Source: Rhizobium oryzihabitans
GTDB lineage: Bacteria > Pseudomonadota > Alphaproteobacteria > Rhizobiales > Rhizobiaceae
Assembly: GCF_010669145.1 (NCBI RefSeq)
Contig: NZ_CP048635.1
Span: 1,744,501-1,808,500, forward strand
Length of the DNA stretch: 64,000 nt
Reading direction: 5' to 3'
Part shown: positions 43,869 to 52,109 of the stretch, in pieces
Numbering within the stretch: position 1 is the stretch's first letter
Layout: each line of letters begins with the position of its first letter
Program-made: the position numbers and the translations under genes
Notes under the pieces: model-generated
Told to the model about the DNA's origin: nothing
Database searches by the model: none
The model's input: the letters and a program-made list of their open reading frames with translations, nothing else

Positions 43869-44849
43869 ATGAAAACGGCACTCGTCTGTGGAGCAGGTGG
43901 ATTTATCGGCGCACATCTGGTCAAGCGCCTGAAGCGCGAAGGCTTTTGGGTAAGGGGGGTCGACCTCAAATACCCGGAATATGCCGCAACGGAGGCTGAC
44001 GATTTCGTCATTGCAGACCTTCGGGAGCAATCCAATTGTCGTGCGGTGATCGATCGCCGATTTGACGAAGTATACCAGCTTGCTGCCGATATGGGCGGCG
44101 CAGGGTATATTTTTACGGGCGAGAATGATGCCGATATCATGCATAATTCGGCTACCATCAATCTCAACGTCCTGGATGCCTGTTTTCGCCGCAACATAAA
44201 GCGGGTCTTTTACAGTTCCTCGGCCTGCATGTATCCCGAACATAATCAGACGGACCCGAATGCTCCGGTAACGCGGGAAGACAGCGCTTATCCGGCAAAT
44301 CCGGACAGCGAATATGGCTGGGAAAAACTGTTTTCCGAGCGTCTTTATCTCGCTTATAACCGCAACCATGGCATGGAATGCCGTGTCGCGCGTTATCATA
44401 ATATCTTCGGTCCGGAAGGATCCTGGGTCGGAGGACGCGAGAAGGCGCCGGCGGCGCTCTGCCGCAAGGTCGCAGAGGCCGAATCCGGCGGTGCAATCGA
44501 AATTTGGGGCGACGGCCTGCAGACACGGTCGTTCCTCTTCGTCGATGAGTGCCTTGAGGCAACTCTGCGGCTGACTCGATGCGAAACTTTCGCCGGGCCG
44601 GTGAATATTGGCTCGGAAGAAATGGTTTCGATCAATGAACTTGCCCGGATTACGATGCGGGTTGCCGACAAGAATCTCGAAATTCGCAATATCCCTGGCC
44701 CGCAAGGTGTACGTGGGCGCAATTCCCATAATGACCTCATTCGGGAGAAGCTGGGATGGGAGCCAAGCCTTACGCTTGAGCAGGGCCTGGCCCGCACCTA
44801 TCCCTGGATTGCGTGCCAGGCTGAGCTTGCGCGTGGAAAAAACAAGTGA
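43869..44849 (+). CDS. GDP-mannose 3,5-epimerase-like NAD-dependent epimerase
   Basis: 326 residues from ATG 43869 (GGAAGAG upstream). Extended SDR: GAGGFIG at 8-14 binds NAD, and YGWEK is the catalytic Tyr-Lys. The pattern follows plant GDP-mannose 3,5-epimerase closely: ADMGGAGYI, YSSSACMYPE, RYHNIFGPEGSW and GGREKAPAALCRK, including the cysteine and lysine that act as acid and base in that enzyme. It would turn GDP-mannose into GDP-L-galactose or GDP-L-gulose. manC downstream supplies the substrate. First gene of a seven-gene operon. Confidence 0.82.
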   Translation: MKTALVCGAGGFIGAHLVKRLKREGFWVRGVDLKYPEYAATEADDFVIADLREQSNCRAVIDRRFDEVYQLAADMGGAGYIFTGENDADIMHNSATINLNVLDACFRRNIKRVFYSSSACMYPEHNQTDPNAPVTREDSAYPANPDSEYGWEKLFSERLYLAYNRNHGMECRVARYHNIFGPEGSWVGGREKAPAALCRKVAEAESGGAIEIWGDGLQTRSFLFVDECLEATLRLTRCETFAGPVNIGSEEMVSINELARITMRVADKNLEIRNIPGPQGVRGRNSHNDLIREKLGWEPSLTLEQGLARTYPWIACQAELARGKNK

Positions 44850-44877
44850 CGGCCAACGGCCCGATCCGTAGCGAGAT

Positions 44878-46236
44878 ATGAAGATGAAGCCGAAACTCTC
44901 CGTTATAGGCCTGGGTAAACTTGGTGCGCCCATGCTTGCCGTTTTTGCCAAAAAGGGCTTTGACGTCATTGGTATGGATTTGAATTCCGCATTCGTGGAT
45001 TCAATCAATCGTGGTGTAGCGCCAGTTCCCGAGCCGCAACTCCAGGCGTTGATCACCGAGCATGGTGAGCGCATTCGGGCGACGACCGACATGCGGGAGG
45101 CAGTGCTTTCGTCGGACGTCACTTTCATCATCGTCCCGACGCCAAGTGGGCCGGACCGATTTTTCCGCAATGATTATGTGATCTCCGCTCTTGAGAGCAT
45201 CGGTGCCGCATTGCATGACAAGATCGGCTATCACAATGTGGTTGTCACTTCCACTGTTATGCCTGGTTCTACGGGCGGTGTTCTGAGGCAAACGCTTGAG
45301 CGTGCATCGGGTCGCACAGTGGGTTCGGACCTCGGTTTGTGCTATAATCCGGAGTTCATCGCGCTCGGTACTGTCGTTCGCGACATGCTTTATCCAGACA
45401 TGATTCTCATTGGCGAAAGCGACCCCAAGGCCGGGGATATGCTCGAGAGCGTCTACCGTGGCTCGACGGAGAGCGGTCCCGAATTCCAGCGCATGAACTG
45501 GGTCAATGCGGAACTTTGCAAGATCGCCGTCAACACCTACGTAACCACCAAGATCAGCTATGCGAACATGATCGCAGACATGTGCGACCATCTCGATGGT
45601 GCAGATGCAGACGTGGTGACGGATGCTCTCGGTGCGGATAGCCGTATCGGAAAGAAATACATCAAGGGAGCCATCGGTTATGGTGGTCCCTGTTTCCCGC
45701 GTGATAACAAGGCATTTGCTGCACTTGGACGCAGCTTGGGCGCACGTACGGACCTTGCAGAAGCGACTGATGTGATCAATGATCATCAGACCGAACGTCT
45801 TGTGCGGGCCATATCAGCATCGGCTGATCCAGGGGCGCAAGTTGCGATTCTCGGCCTCTCCTATAAGCCGGAAACGCCGGTGATTGAGGAAAGCCAGGGA
45901 CTGGCGCTCGCCCACAAGCTGATTAGCATAGGTTATCGTGTGCGGATTACGGATCCGCAAGCGCTTGTCAGCCTTCCGGATCAAATTGCCGACGGCATTG
46001 TGATCAAGATGGATGCAGAAAGCGCCATGGCGGGAGCAGATGTGGTTGCCATTGTGACGCCGTGGAAAGCCTATCGCAATCTCGATATAGCGGCGGCGGG
46101 GCCTAAGGCGGTCATTGACCCGTGGCGCGTCGTTGACGCCGCAAAGCTCTCAGCCGCAATAACGCTGATCAGACCTGGTATGGGGGATTGGCTCTCAGAT
46201 GCGGCAGCGGCGAAACACAACCGGGTAATGCCATGA
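44878..46236 (+). CDS. UDP-glucose/GDP-mannose dehydrogenase family protein
   Basis: 452 residues. N-terminal Rossmann domain GLGKLGAPM (11-19), central substrate domain, and the catalytic cysteine in GGPCFPRD (about residue 265). The family oxidises C6 of a nucleotide sugar to the uronic acid in two NAD-dependent steps. Directly after the GDP-mannose epimerase-like gene (28 bp), the substrate may be the epimerised GDP-sugar rather than UDP-glucose; sequence alone does not decide. Its stop overlaps the next gene. Confidence 0.88.
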   Translation: MKMKPKLSVIGLGKLGAPMLAVFAKKGFDVIGMDLNSAFVDSINRGVAPVPEPQLQALITEHGERIRATTDMREAVLSSDVTFIIVPTPSGPDRFFRNDYVISALESIGAALHDKIGYHNVVVTSTVMPGSTGGVLRQTLERASGRTVGSDLGLCYNPEFIALGTVVRDMLYPDMILIGESDPKAGDMLESVYRGSTESGPEFQRMNWVNAELCKIAVNTYVTTKISYANMIADMCDHLDGADADVVTDALGADSRIGKKYIKGAIGYGGPCFPRDNKAFAALGRSLGARTDLAEATDVINDHQTERLVRAISASADPGAQVAILGLSYKPETPVIEESQGLALAHKLISIGYRVRITDPQALVSLPDQIADGIVIKMDAESAMAGADVVAIVTPWKAYRNLDIAAAGPKAVIDPWRVVDAAKLSAAITLIRPGMGDWLSDAAAAKHNRVMP

Positions 46237-48080
46237 TATCGATCGTTCTCTACGGAAGGAACGATAGCTACGGCTATAATCTCCACAAGCGGGCTGCTCT
46301 CAGCCTGAATTGCATGGCGGAAGTACTGACTGACGAAAATGATGAAATTCTTTTCGTCGACTACAACACGCCGGACGATTTCCCGACCTTCCCGGAGGCG
46401 ATCTGTGACACGTTGACGGATCGTGCGAAACGTCTTTTGCGGATTATCCGCATAAGGCCCAGCCTTCATAATCAGCTTTTCGCATCCCGTACGCATCTGA
46501 AGGCCCTTGAACCCATTTCGCGCAACGCTGCGGTCAGACGGTCCAATCCTGCAAACCGCTGGATACTGTCGACAAACACGGACATGATATTCGTTCCGCG
46601 GGGGTCGCAGTCCCTCTCGGAGCAGCTGGCGGGACTGAAGGACGGGTTTTACTGCACGCCTCGTTTCGAGATACCTGAAACACTATGGGAGAGCTTCGAC
46701 CGGCTTGATCCGGCTGGGGTTATAGCTGAAACGCGTGCGGTGGGAGAGAACCTCCATCTCAACGAAATTGTCTACGGCGCTGACTCCATTCTTTATGATG
46801 CACCTGGCGACTTTCAGCTCATGAGGCGTGAAGATCTCTTTAGTATCCACGGATTTGATGAGCAGATGCTCTTAGGGTGGCACGTCGACTCAAATATTTC
46901 GAAGCGGCTTGTAATGCTTCATGGAAAAGTCAGCGATGCCGTGCCTGCGGTTTTTGGTTATCATTGTGATCACACTCGTCAGACAACTCCAATGCACGCG
47001 CACAAGAGTGTGGAGAATGATCCCGAGAGATTTATTAATAGGGTAGCGCAGCCTGACATTCCTGAGCAGTCAGAGTTTTGGGGGCTGAACGGAATAGATT
47101 TGGAAGAAATCCGCCTGACGGATACGATAAATACTGCGTATCGTAGTGCTCTTGCAGAAGCGATAGGCACGCCGCTCAAGCAGCCGTTGGAAGCGAGATA
47201 TCGTTCAGAATCCTATGATCGCGAAATCGGTACGCCGGAACACGTTTTGCCATTTCTCGTCGATCTATTTGCGAATGCTCCGCGAGAAACGCGAGTTGTC
47301 TGGATCGGCCTACAGGACCAAGTGCTTACTCTATTCAGCCGTTGTTGGGACAAACTTGGTTTCTCCAATCGAGTGACGGTGTGGCAAGCAGGTTCGGAAT
47401 CTTCGGCCACACTTACTCAAGCTGATGCGTTTGTTATCAATTTTGGTTTGCCGGATAAGGCTGAAGGAGAAGATCTTACTAGCGTTCTCAATGGATTTTT
47501 TGCTGCAATAGGCGCCGAGCATAAGCACTTGGCAGAAAAAAAGGAACCAAGGCGCTTCATTGGCGTCAACGCGGTTCATAATCGCTTTGAATCGCTGATG
47601 CAGCGTTTCATCGGTTGCGGGCGCACGCCATTTTCTGCGCGACTACGCCATGGTTATCTACTTCAGTCTATATTCAAGGAAGTGGATGATTGGACTTCAG
47701 AAATGCGCGCTGGTGCGGCGGGTACCCGGGAAAAGGATGTTATCCGCTCGAACGACGAAGTCGGTCACATTTTTTTCGGGCCTTATGCCCATCTGCCTCC
47801 TGGAAACTATCGCATAGATTTGACGTTGTCCCGACGCTGGGATCACTCGTGGAAATGCAGACTCAACCTCGATCTGATTCAAGGTGAAAGAGTTGTTTAC
47901 GAAACGAAAGTGAATATCCTCGGAGGGAAAGCGACGGTTAGGTTACCGCTGCATGTTGCTCCGCGGGATATATTGCTTCCCTTACAGGTTCGCCTCCACT
48001 CGTCCGGAAAGGCGCGAATAACTCTCGAAGGTGTGCTGATCGAGCGTACTTCTAAGCTCGCGGAGGATTGGTCTGCATGA
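46233..48080 (+). CDS. Glycosyltransferase (GT2-like) with C-terminal beta-sandwich domain
   Basis: 615 residues from ATG 46233, overlapping the previous stop (ATGA). The N-terminal ~290 residues look GT-A-like: VLYGRND at the start, STNTDM at 113-118 as the probable metal/sugar site, and LGWHVDSN further on. A middle region of about 200 residues is unassigned. The last ~110 residues (from HIFFGPYAHLPPGNYRIDL) form a beta-rich module that recurs in the next gene. No membrane segment. Likely adds a residue to the island's polysaccharide. Confidence 0.75.
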   Translation: MISIVLYGRNDSYGYNLHKRAALSLNCMAEVLTDENDEILFVDYNTPDDFPTFPEAICDTLTDRAKRLLRIIRIRPSLHNQLFASRTHLKALEPISRNAAVRRSNPANRWILSTNTDMIFVPRGSQSLSEQLAGLKDGFYCTPRFEIPETLWESFDRLDPAGVIAETRAVGENLHLNEIVYGADSILYDAPGDFQLMRREDLFSIHGFDEQMLLGWHVDSNISKRLVMLHGKVSDAVPAVFGYHCDHTRQTTPMHAHKSVENDPERFINRVAQPDIPEQSEFWGLNGIDLEEIRLTDTINTAYRSALAEAIGTPLKQPLEARYRSESYDREIGTPEHVLPFLVDLFANAPRETRVVWIGLQDQVLTLFSRCWDKLGFSNRVTVWQAGSESSATLTQADAFVINFGLPDKAEGEDLTSVLNGFFAAIGAEHKHLAEKKEPRRFIGVNAVHNRFESLMQRFIGCGRTPFSARLRHGYLLQSIFKEVDDWTSEMRAGAAGTREKDVIRSNDEVGHIFFGPYAHLPPGNYRIDLTLSRRWDHSWKCRLNLDLIQGERVVYETKVNILGGKATVRLPLHVAPRDILLPLQVRLHSSGKARITLEGVLIERTSKLAEDWSA

Positions 48081-49528
48081 CGCTATCTGCTTTCCGTCAC
48101 AGTTCTTCTTTCTTGCTTGAATGTAAGAAGCGGGGCCTCCTCGAAAATCTGAACCTTTCTTTGCTCGATGTTGGTTGCAGTGGCGGAATCGATAGCTTTT
48201 GGGATCAGTTTGGCGAGAGTTTCCGTGCGGTTGGTTTTGACCCATTGGTTTCAGAAGTGGATCGATTGAATGCCGAGGTCGGGACCGAGCGGGATATTCG
48301 CTACGTTGCTGCGTGGGTTGGGAATGGGGCCCGGCCCCTTCCTCTCTCGGTTCGAATAGATACAGAGCCAAAAAGAGGGGCTTCAAGCGCATTTGTGCTG
48401 AGTAGTGCGCATCGAGCATCAGAGAAGACCGGTCTTTCCTTTACTGCGGATGTTTTTAATCGCGGAGCGGAGCTACGGTTTGCCGACCAACGCCTTTCTC
48501 TTGACGAGTGGCTGGCCGCGAATGAGTTTGGGCGTGTTGACGTGGTTAAATGCGACGTCGATGGATTTGATTTCGAAGTTTTTGTCGGCGCTCAAGACCT
48601 TCTTTCGGGGCCAAAGCGTCCGCTTGCTTTAATTACCGAAGCCCAACTACACGAGATGCGCGATCGACATGGCACTGTTTGGGGTGACCTTGACAGGCTC
48701 TTGCGTGATCACGGTTATCGCTTATTTGACGTGGATGTTCATCGTTATACGCGGGGCGCATTGCCGGGACGATTTGCAATCCCAATTTTTGCCCAAACAG
48801 TTGATGGGCCGGTGATGTTTTGTGACGCGCTTTACATGCTCGACCCTGTCATGGATCCAGAAGTGATGGACGAGTTGGTCGAGCAAGGCGATACAACTGT
48901 TTTTCTTAAGCTTATTTTTTTGTATGAGACATTTGGGCTGTCCGATTGCGCAGCCGCCTTAATAGTTGCGTTGCGAGAAAGAGATATTTCCGTAGCTGGT
49001 CTGGATGATAGCTGGGCGCTTGACGCGCTCGTTCCGCCGAACCCCTATAGTGAAAACAATTATAATGGTTACTTAGGCGCTTTCGACGCAAATCCCCGCC
49101 AGCTTTTTCCCCAGAAATCGTTATCAGTGGTAGAGGAATTTGTTCCAGGAACGACAGTTGACTGGATATCGATGATGTTGCCAGGGGAAGGCTCGCGTCG
49201 CGAGGGGCTTGATATCGTTTCAGAACGGGGGGTGGGCGGCCATCTTTGTTTTGGCCCTTACCATTACCTTCCGACTGGCCGCTATGTTGCTCGGTTGCAA
49301 ATTGAGACGGATGTTTCATTAGGGCAGAAGTTTTCACTTGAAGTGGTTGCCGACGAAAAAGTGGTGTCAAGCTATTCCAAATCATTGTGGATTTCAGGTT
49401 CGCATTGGCTGAAGATTCCGTTTGATATCGAAGCCGCCAACGGGGATTCTTCAGTCCAGTTACGCCTGACTGTTGGTCGTAAAGCAAAACAACGTTTGCT
49501 GCGGGTCATAATCAGGCGTGAAAGCTAA
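48077..49528 (+). CDS. FkbM-type methyltransferase with C-terminal beta-sandwich domain
   Basis: 483 residues from ATG 48077, overlapping the previous stop. The SAM site is LLDVGCSGGIDSF (about 29-41), and the FkbM hallmark VDVVKCDVDGFDFEVF lies near 155-170. Family members O-methylate sugars or polyketides. The last ~110 residues (HLCFGPYHYLPTGRYVARL) match the module that ends the glycosyltransferase encoded before it. Probably modifies a sugar in the same polymer. Confidence 0.82.
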   Translation: MTLSAFRHSSSFLLECKKRGLLENLNLSLLDVGCSGGIDSFWDQFGESFRAVGFDPLVSEVDRLNAEVGTERDIRYVAAWVGNGARPLPLSVRIDTEPKRGASSAFVLSSAHRASEKTGLSFTADVFNRGAELRFADQRLSLDEWLAANEFGRVDVVKCDVDGFDFEVFVGAQDLLSGPKRPLALITEAQLHEMRDRHGTVWGDLDRLLRDHGYRLFDVDVHRYTRGALPGRFAIPIFAQTVDGPVMFCDALYMLDPVMDPEVMDELVEQGDTTVFLKLIFLYETFGLSDCAAALIVALRERDISVAGLDDSWALDALVPPNPYSENNYNGYLGAFDANPRQLFPQKSLSVVEEFVPGTTVDWISMMLPGEGSRREGLDIVSERGVGGHLCFGPYHYLPTGRYVARLQIETDVSLGQKFSLEVVADEKVVSSYSKSLWISGSHWLKIPFDIEAANGDSSVQLRLTVGRKAKQRLLRVIIRRES

Positions 49529-49531
49529 GTA

Positions 49532-50101
49532 ATGAGTTCAAATGGTGTCACTAGCAATGCAGCGCCCTGGAAGGTGGTTAAAACTCACACCGTTCATGAT
49601 GCGCCACCATATTTAAAGCTCTCAGTGGAAACAGTTGAACTACCGGATGGCCGCATTGTCGACGACTATCACCAAGTTCACTTGCCTGATTACTCGATAG
49701 CGGTGCCTATTCTGGCGGACGGCAGTATTTTAACGTTGTGGCAATATAAGCACGGCGCACGCTGTTATTCCATGACCTTTCCGGCTGGCCATGTGGAGCC
49801 CGGTGAAGATGCCGTTGAGGCTATGCTCCGGGAGTTACGGGAAGAGACTGGTTATGTTGCGGAGCAGGCAATTGGCTTTGGCAGTTATACCGTCAGCGGA
49901 AATCAAGGCTGCGGGCGTGCGCATCTTTTTGCCCTGACGGGTTGTCGTCCTGTTGGCGTCGCTGATCATGACGATCTTGAAACTTTTGATCTCAAAGTTA
50001 TGACAGTGGAGGAAATAAATGCGGCGATCGATCAGGGACATTGTGCAATCCTTCCTCAACTCGCCGTCTGGCTCGCGACCCGAGTACACTTCGGATTTTG
50101 A
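49532..50101 (+). CDS. NUDIX hydrolase (ADP-sugar pyrophosphatase-like)
   Basis: 189 residues with a complete Nudix box from GHVEPGEDAVEAMLRELREE onward (about 88-110; G-x5-E-x7-REUxEE). The surrounding sequence resembles ADP-ribose/ADP-sugar pyrophosphatases. It starts three bases after the methyltransferase stop. Its last 83 bp overlap the next gene. It may hydrolyse a nucleotide sugar or NAD derivative; an NAD synthase is two genes away. Confidence 0.9.
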   Translation: MSSNGVTSNAAPWKVVKTHTVHDAPPYLKLSVETVELPDGRIVDDYHQVHLPDYSIAVPILADGSILTLWQYKHGARCYSMTFPAGHVEPGEDAVEAMLRELREETGYVAEQAIGFGSYTVSGNQGCGRAHLFALTGCRPVGVADHDDLETFDLKVMTVEEINAAIDQGHCAILPQLAVWLATRVHFGF

Positions 50102-52109
50102 ACAGCAACGCCCCGCCGAATCTCAACCGGGTCTCGATGTTGAAGCTCCGGCCCCTGCTATCCAGCTCGATCTGGCTCCGATTTGGACGATGGTTCCCGA
50201 GGCTGAGCCAATTCGGCTTGGTTCCTATTACGCACATATGCGAGGCTACTATCCCTATTGTGAGATGCAGACAAAACGGTGGTGCGTCCGCAATATCGGT
50301 CGCGATTGGCGTATTTTTGATGTCGGGGGCAATATCGGTTATTACTCCGCCCTTTTTGGCCGTTGTGCGCCGGAAGGTTTTGTCGTCGCGTTCGAGCCGA
50401 CCGAAACATATCGGATGCTCAGGCATAATCTCGAGCTCAATGGGATTTCAAATGTCGAAGTCCGGCAGATCGCTATGGGAGAGACGGAAGGCAACCGTCG
50501 AGATGCGATATTCCGCGTATGGGGCAGCCCCGCAGAGGTAGAGGAGTTTCCTTTCTCGACAGTGGACGCGGAAATGCAGCGTCTGGAGTGGGACAGGCTT
50601 GATCTTCTTAAGGTTGATGTGGACAGTTTCGATCTCGAAGTGTTGAAAGGGTCTCTTCAGACACTCGATAAATTTAACCCTTGGGTTCTTGTGGAACTCA
50701 ACCACGCGTTGGCGGAAAGAAAGCAGAGCGTCTCGCAAGCACTCGAGTGGTTGGCATCAGTCGGCTATCACGAGGCTCTCGTGATGGATGGTGAAAATTT
50801 CCTCTTGCGTCGTCCTGAAGGCGTACCTGTTGCCGTTGATGGACTGAGGCTTATACATGAACGGGAGCCTGTCTATGTTTCGCCGGTTATTGTCGCGACA
50901 GCCGCATCAGCAGCTGACGTTGCTGCTACATTCGAGTCGGCTGGTGCGGGTGTTGTGGATGAGGAAACTGGTGATCTGATTATTGATGCACCTGCCTGGG
51001 GTTATGGCCTGATCTGGAAAGTGCAACCAGTTTGTGAAGGGCCGGCAATCGTGCGCTTGTCGGTCGGCGTGTCCGGCGCAGATATTGGAGTTCTTTGCGT
51101 AAGAGAAGGTTTTTCAGAACTCATCGGATCGGAAGCTTTTGTGCTCCCAGGTGGGGAAACGACCGTTGCTATAGCTCTTGATAACGTTGAGGACCTGCGC
51201 GGTATTGTTATCAGAAAGGGTCCTACGCTGCCAGGCGTGGCGAGAGTAAGTTTCAGTGAGCCAGTTGTGCTGCAAGCCGAAGCTCGGCGCAACACGACAC
51301 CGTCGCCTTCGATGAATCCCTTACAAAAAGAGATCGCCTTGAGTGAGGCCGCCAAGGGTCTCCCCTCATTGAGTTTCGATGAGCCTAAAGACAAACTCGA
51401 AATTGTTGACGCTCATATGTTGGGAGAACGCCTCGGTTTGGATTGCTCGTTCCGTGCTCCGATAAACCTCGTTAACATGCCGCTTACGCAGTTTCGCATG
51501 GAAGTGCATGATGCGAAGTTGTTGCAGCAACTGTACCGTGCCTTTCGCCCAAAGCATCATCTCGAATTTGGAACCTGGGAGGGGTTTGGTGCGCGGCTTT
51601 GCTTACAGCATTCCGAAGCACACGTGTGGACACTCAATCTTCCCGAAGGGGAAAAGGATGCCGAGGGGCGTTCTTTGTATTCGGACGCATCGGGCGTTAC
51701 GGATGGTGGAAATCGAATAGGGCGCCTTTATCGCGAAGCAGGACTGGCTTCTCGGGCCACGCAGTTGCTGATGGACAGCAGAGAGTTCGATACCTCGGCT
51801 TTCGATAGCGATTTCTTCGACACCGTCCTGATCGACGGTGGTCACACGGCTGATGTAGTGGCCAACGACACTGCAAAGGCCTTGCAGGTGGTTCGGCCCG
51901 GCGGGCTTGTCATGTGGCATGATTTTTGTCCGGATCCTTCGATTCTGGCGGAGCAAAGCGCTGCGCAGGGCGTCGTCGAAGCGGTTTTGCTGAATTGGAA
52001 ACAATGGCGCCCGCGATTTTCCTCCTTATTTTGGGTGCGCCCCTCCTGGCTTCTCATCGGAGTAGTTGCTGATGGCGGCATGAATGCAAGTGAACACAAT
52101 GATGCGTAA
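50019..52109 (+). CDS. Three-part methyltransferase: FkbM domain, beta-sandwich, second SAM methyltransferase
   Basis: 696 residues. ATG 50019 has a perfect GGAGG six bases upstream although it lies inside the NUDIX gene. Residues ~85-275 are an FkbM methyltransferase (IFDVGGNIGYYSAL, LLKVDVDSFDLEVL). Residues ~300-410 are beta-rich with the pattern IDAPAWGYGLIWKVQP, similar in kind to the modules ending the two upstream proteins. Residues ~490-690 are a second class I methyltransferase of the Methyltransf_24 type (HHLEFGTWEGFGARL, DTVLIDGGHTADVV). Probably places two methyl groups on the glycan. Confidence 0.82.
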   Translation: MRRSIRDIVQSFLNSPSGSRPEYTSDFEQQRPAESQPGLDVEAPAPAIQLDLAPIWTMVPEAEPIRLGSYYAHMRGYYPYCEMQTKRWCVRNIGRDWRIFDVGGNIGYYSALFGRCAPEGFVVAFEPTETYRMLRHNLELNGISNVEVRQIAMGETEGNRRDAIFRVWGSPAEVEEFPFSTVDAEMQRLEWDRLDLLKVDVDSFDLEVLKGSLQTLDKFNPWVLVELNHALAERKQSVSQALEWLASVGYHEALVMDGENFLLRRPEGVPVAVDGLRLIHEREPVYVSPVIVATAASAADVAATFESAGAGVVDEETGDLIIDAPAWGYGLIWKVQPVCEGPAIVRLSVGVSGADIGVLCVREGFSELIGSEAFVLPGGETTVAIALDNVEDLRGIVIRKGPTLPGVARVSFSEPVVLQAEARRNTTPSPSMNPLQKEIALSEAAKGLPSLSFDEPKDKLEIVDAHMLGERLGLDCSFRAPINLVNMPLTQFRMEVHDAKLLQQLYRAFRPKHHLEFGTWEGFGARLCLQHSEAHVWTLNLPEGEKDAEGRSLYSDASGVTDGGNRIGRLYREAGLASRATQLLMDSREFDTSAFDSDFFDTVLIDGGHTADVVANDTAKALQVVRPGGLVMWHDFCPDPSILAEQSAAQGVVEAVLLNWKQWRPRFSSLFWVRPSWLLIGVVADGGMNASEHNDA

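Noticed and set aside
43689..45170. 493-codon minus-strand frame across the epimerase and dehydrogenase genes
   Set aside because: No recognisable motif, crosses two genes with full catalytic signatures, no ribosome site.
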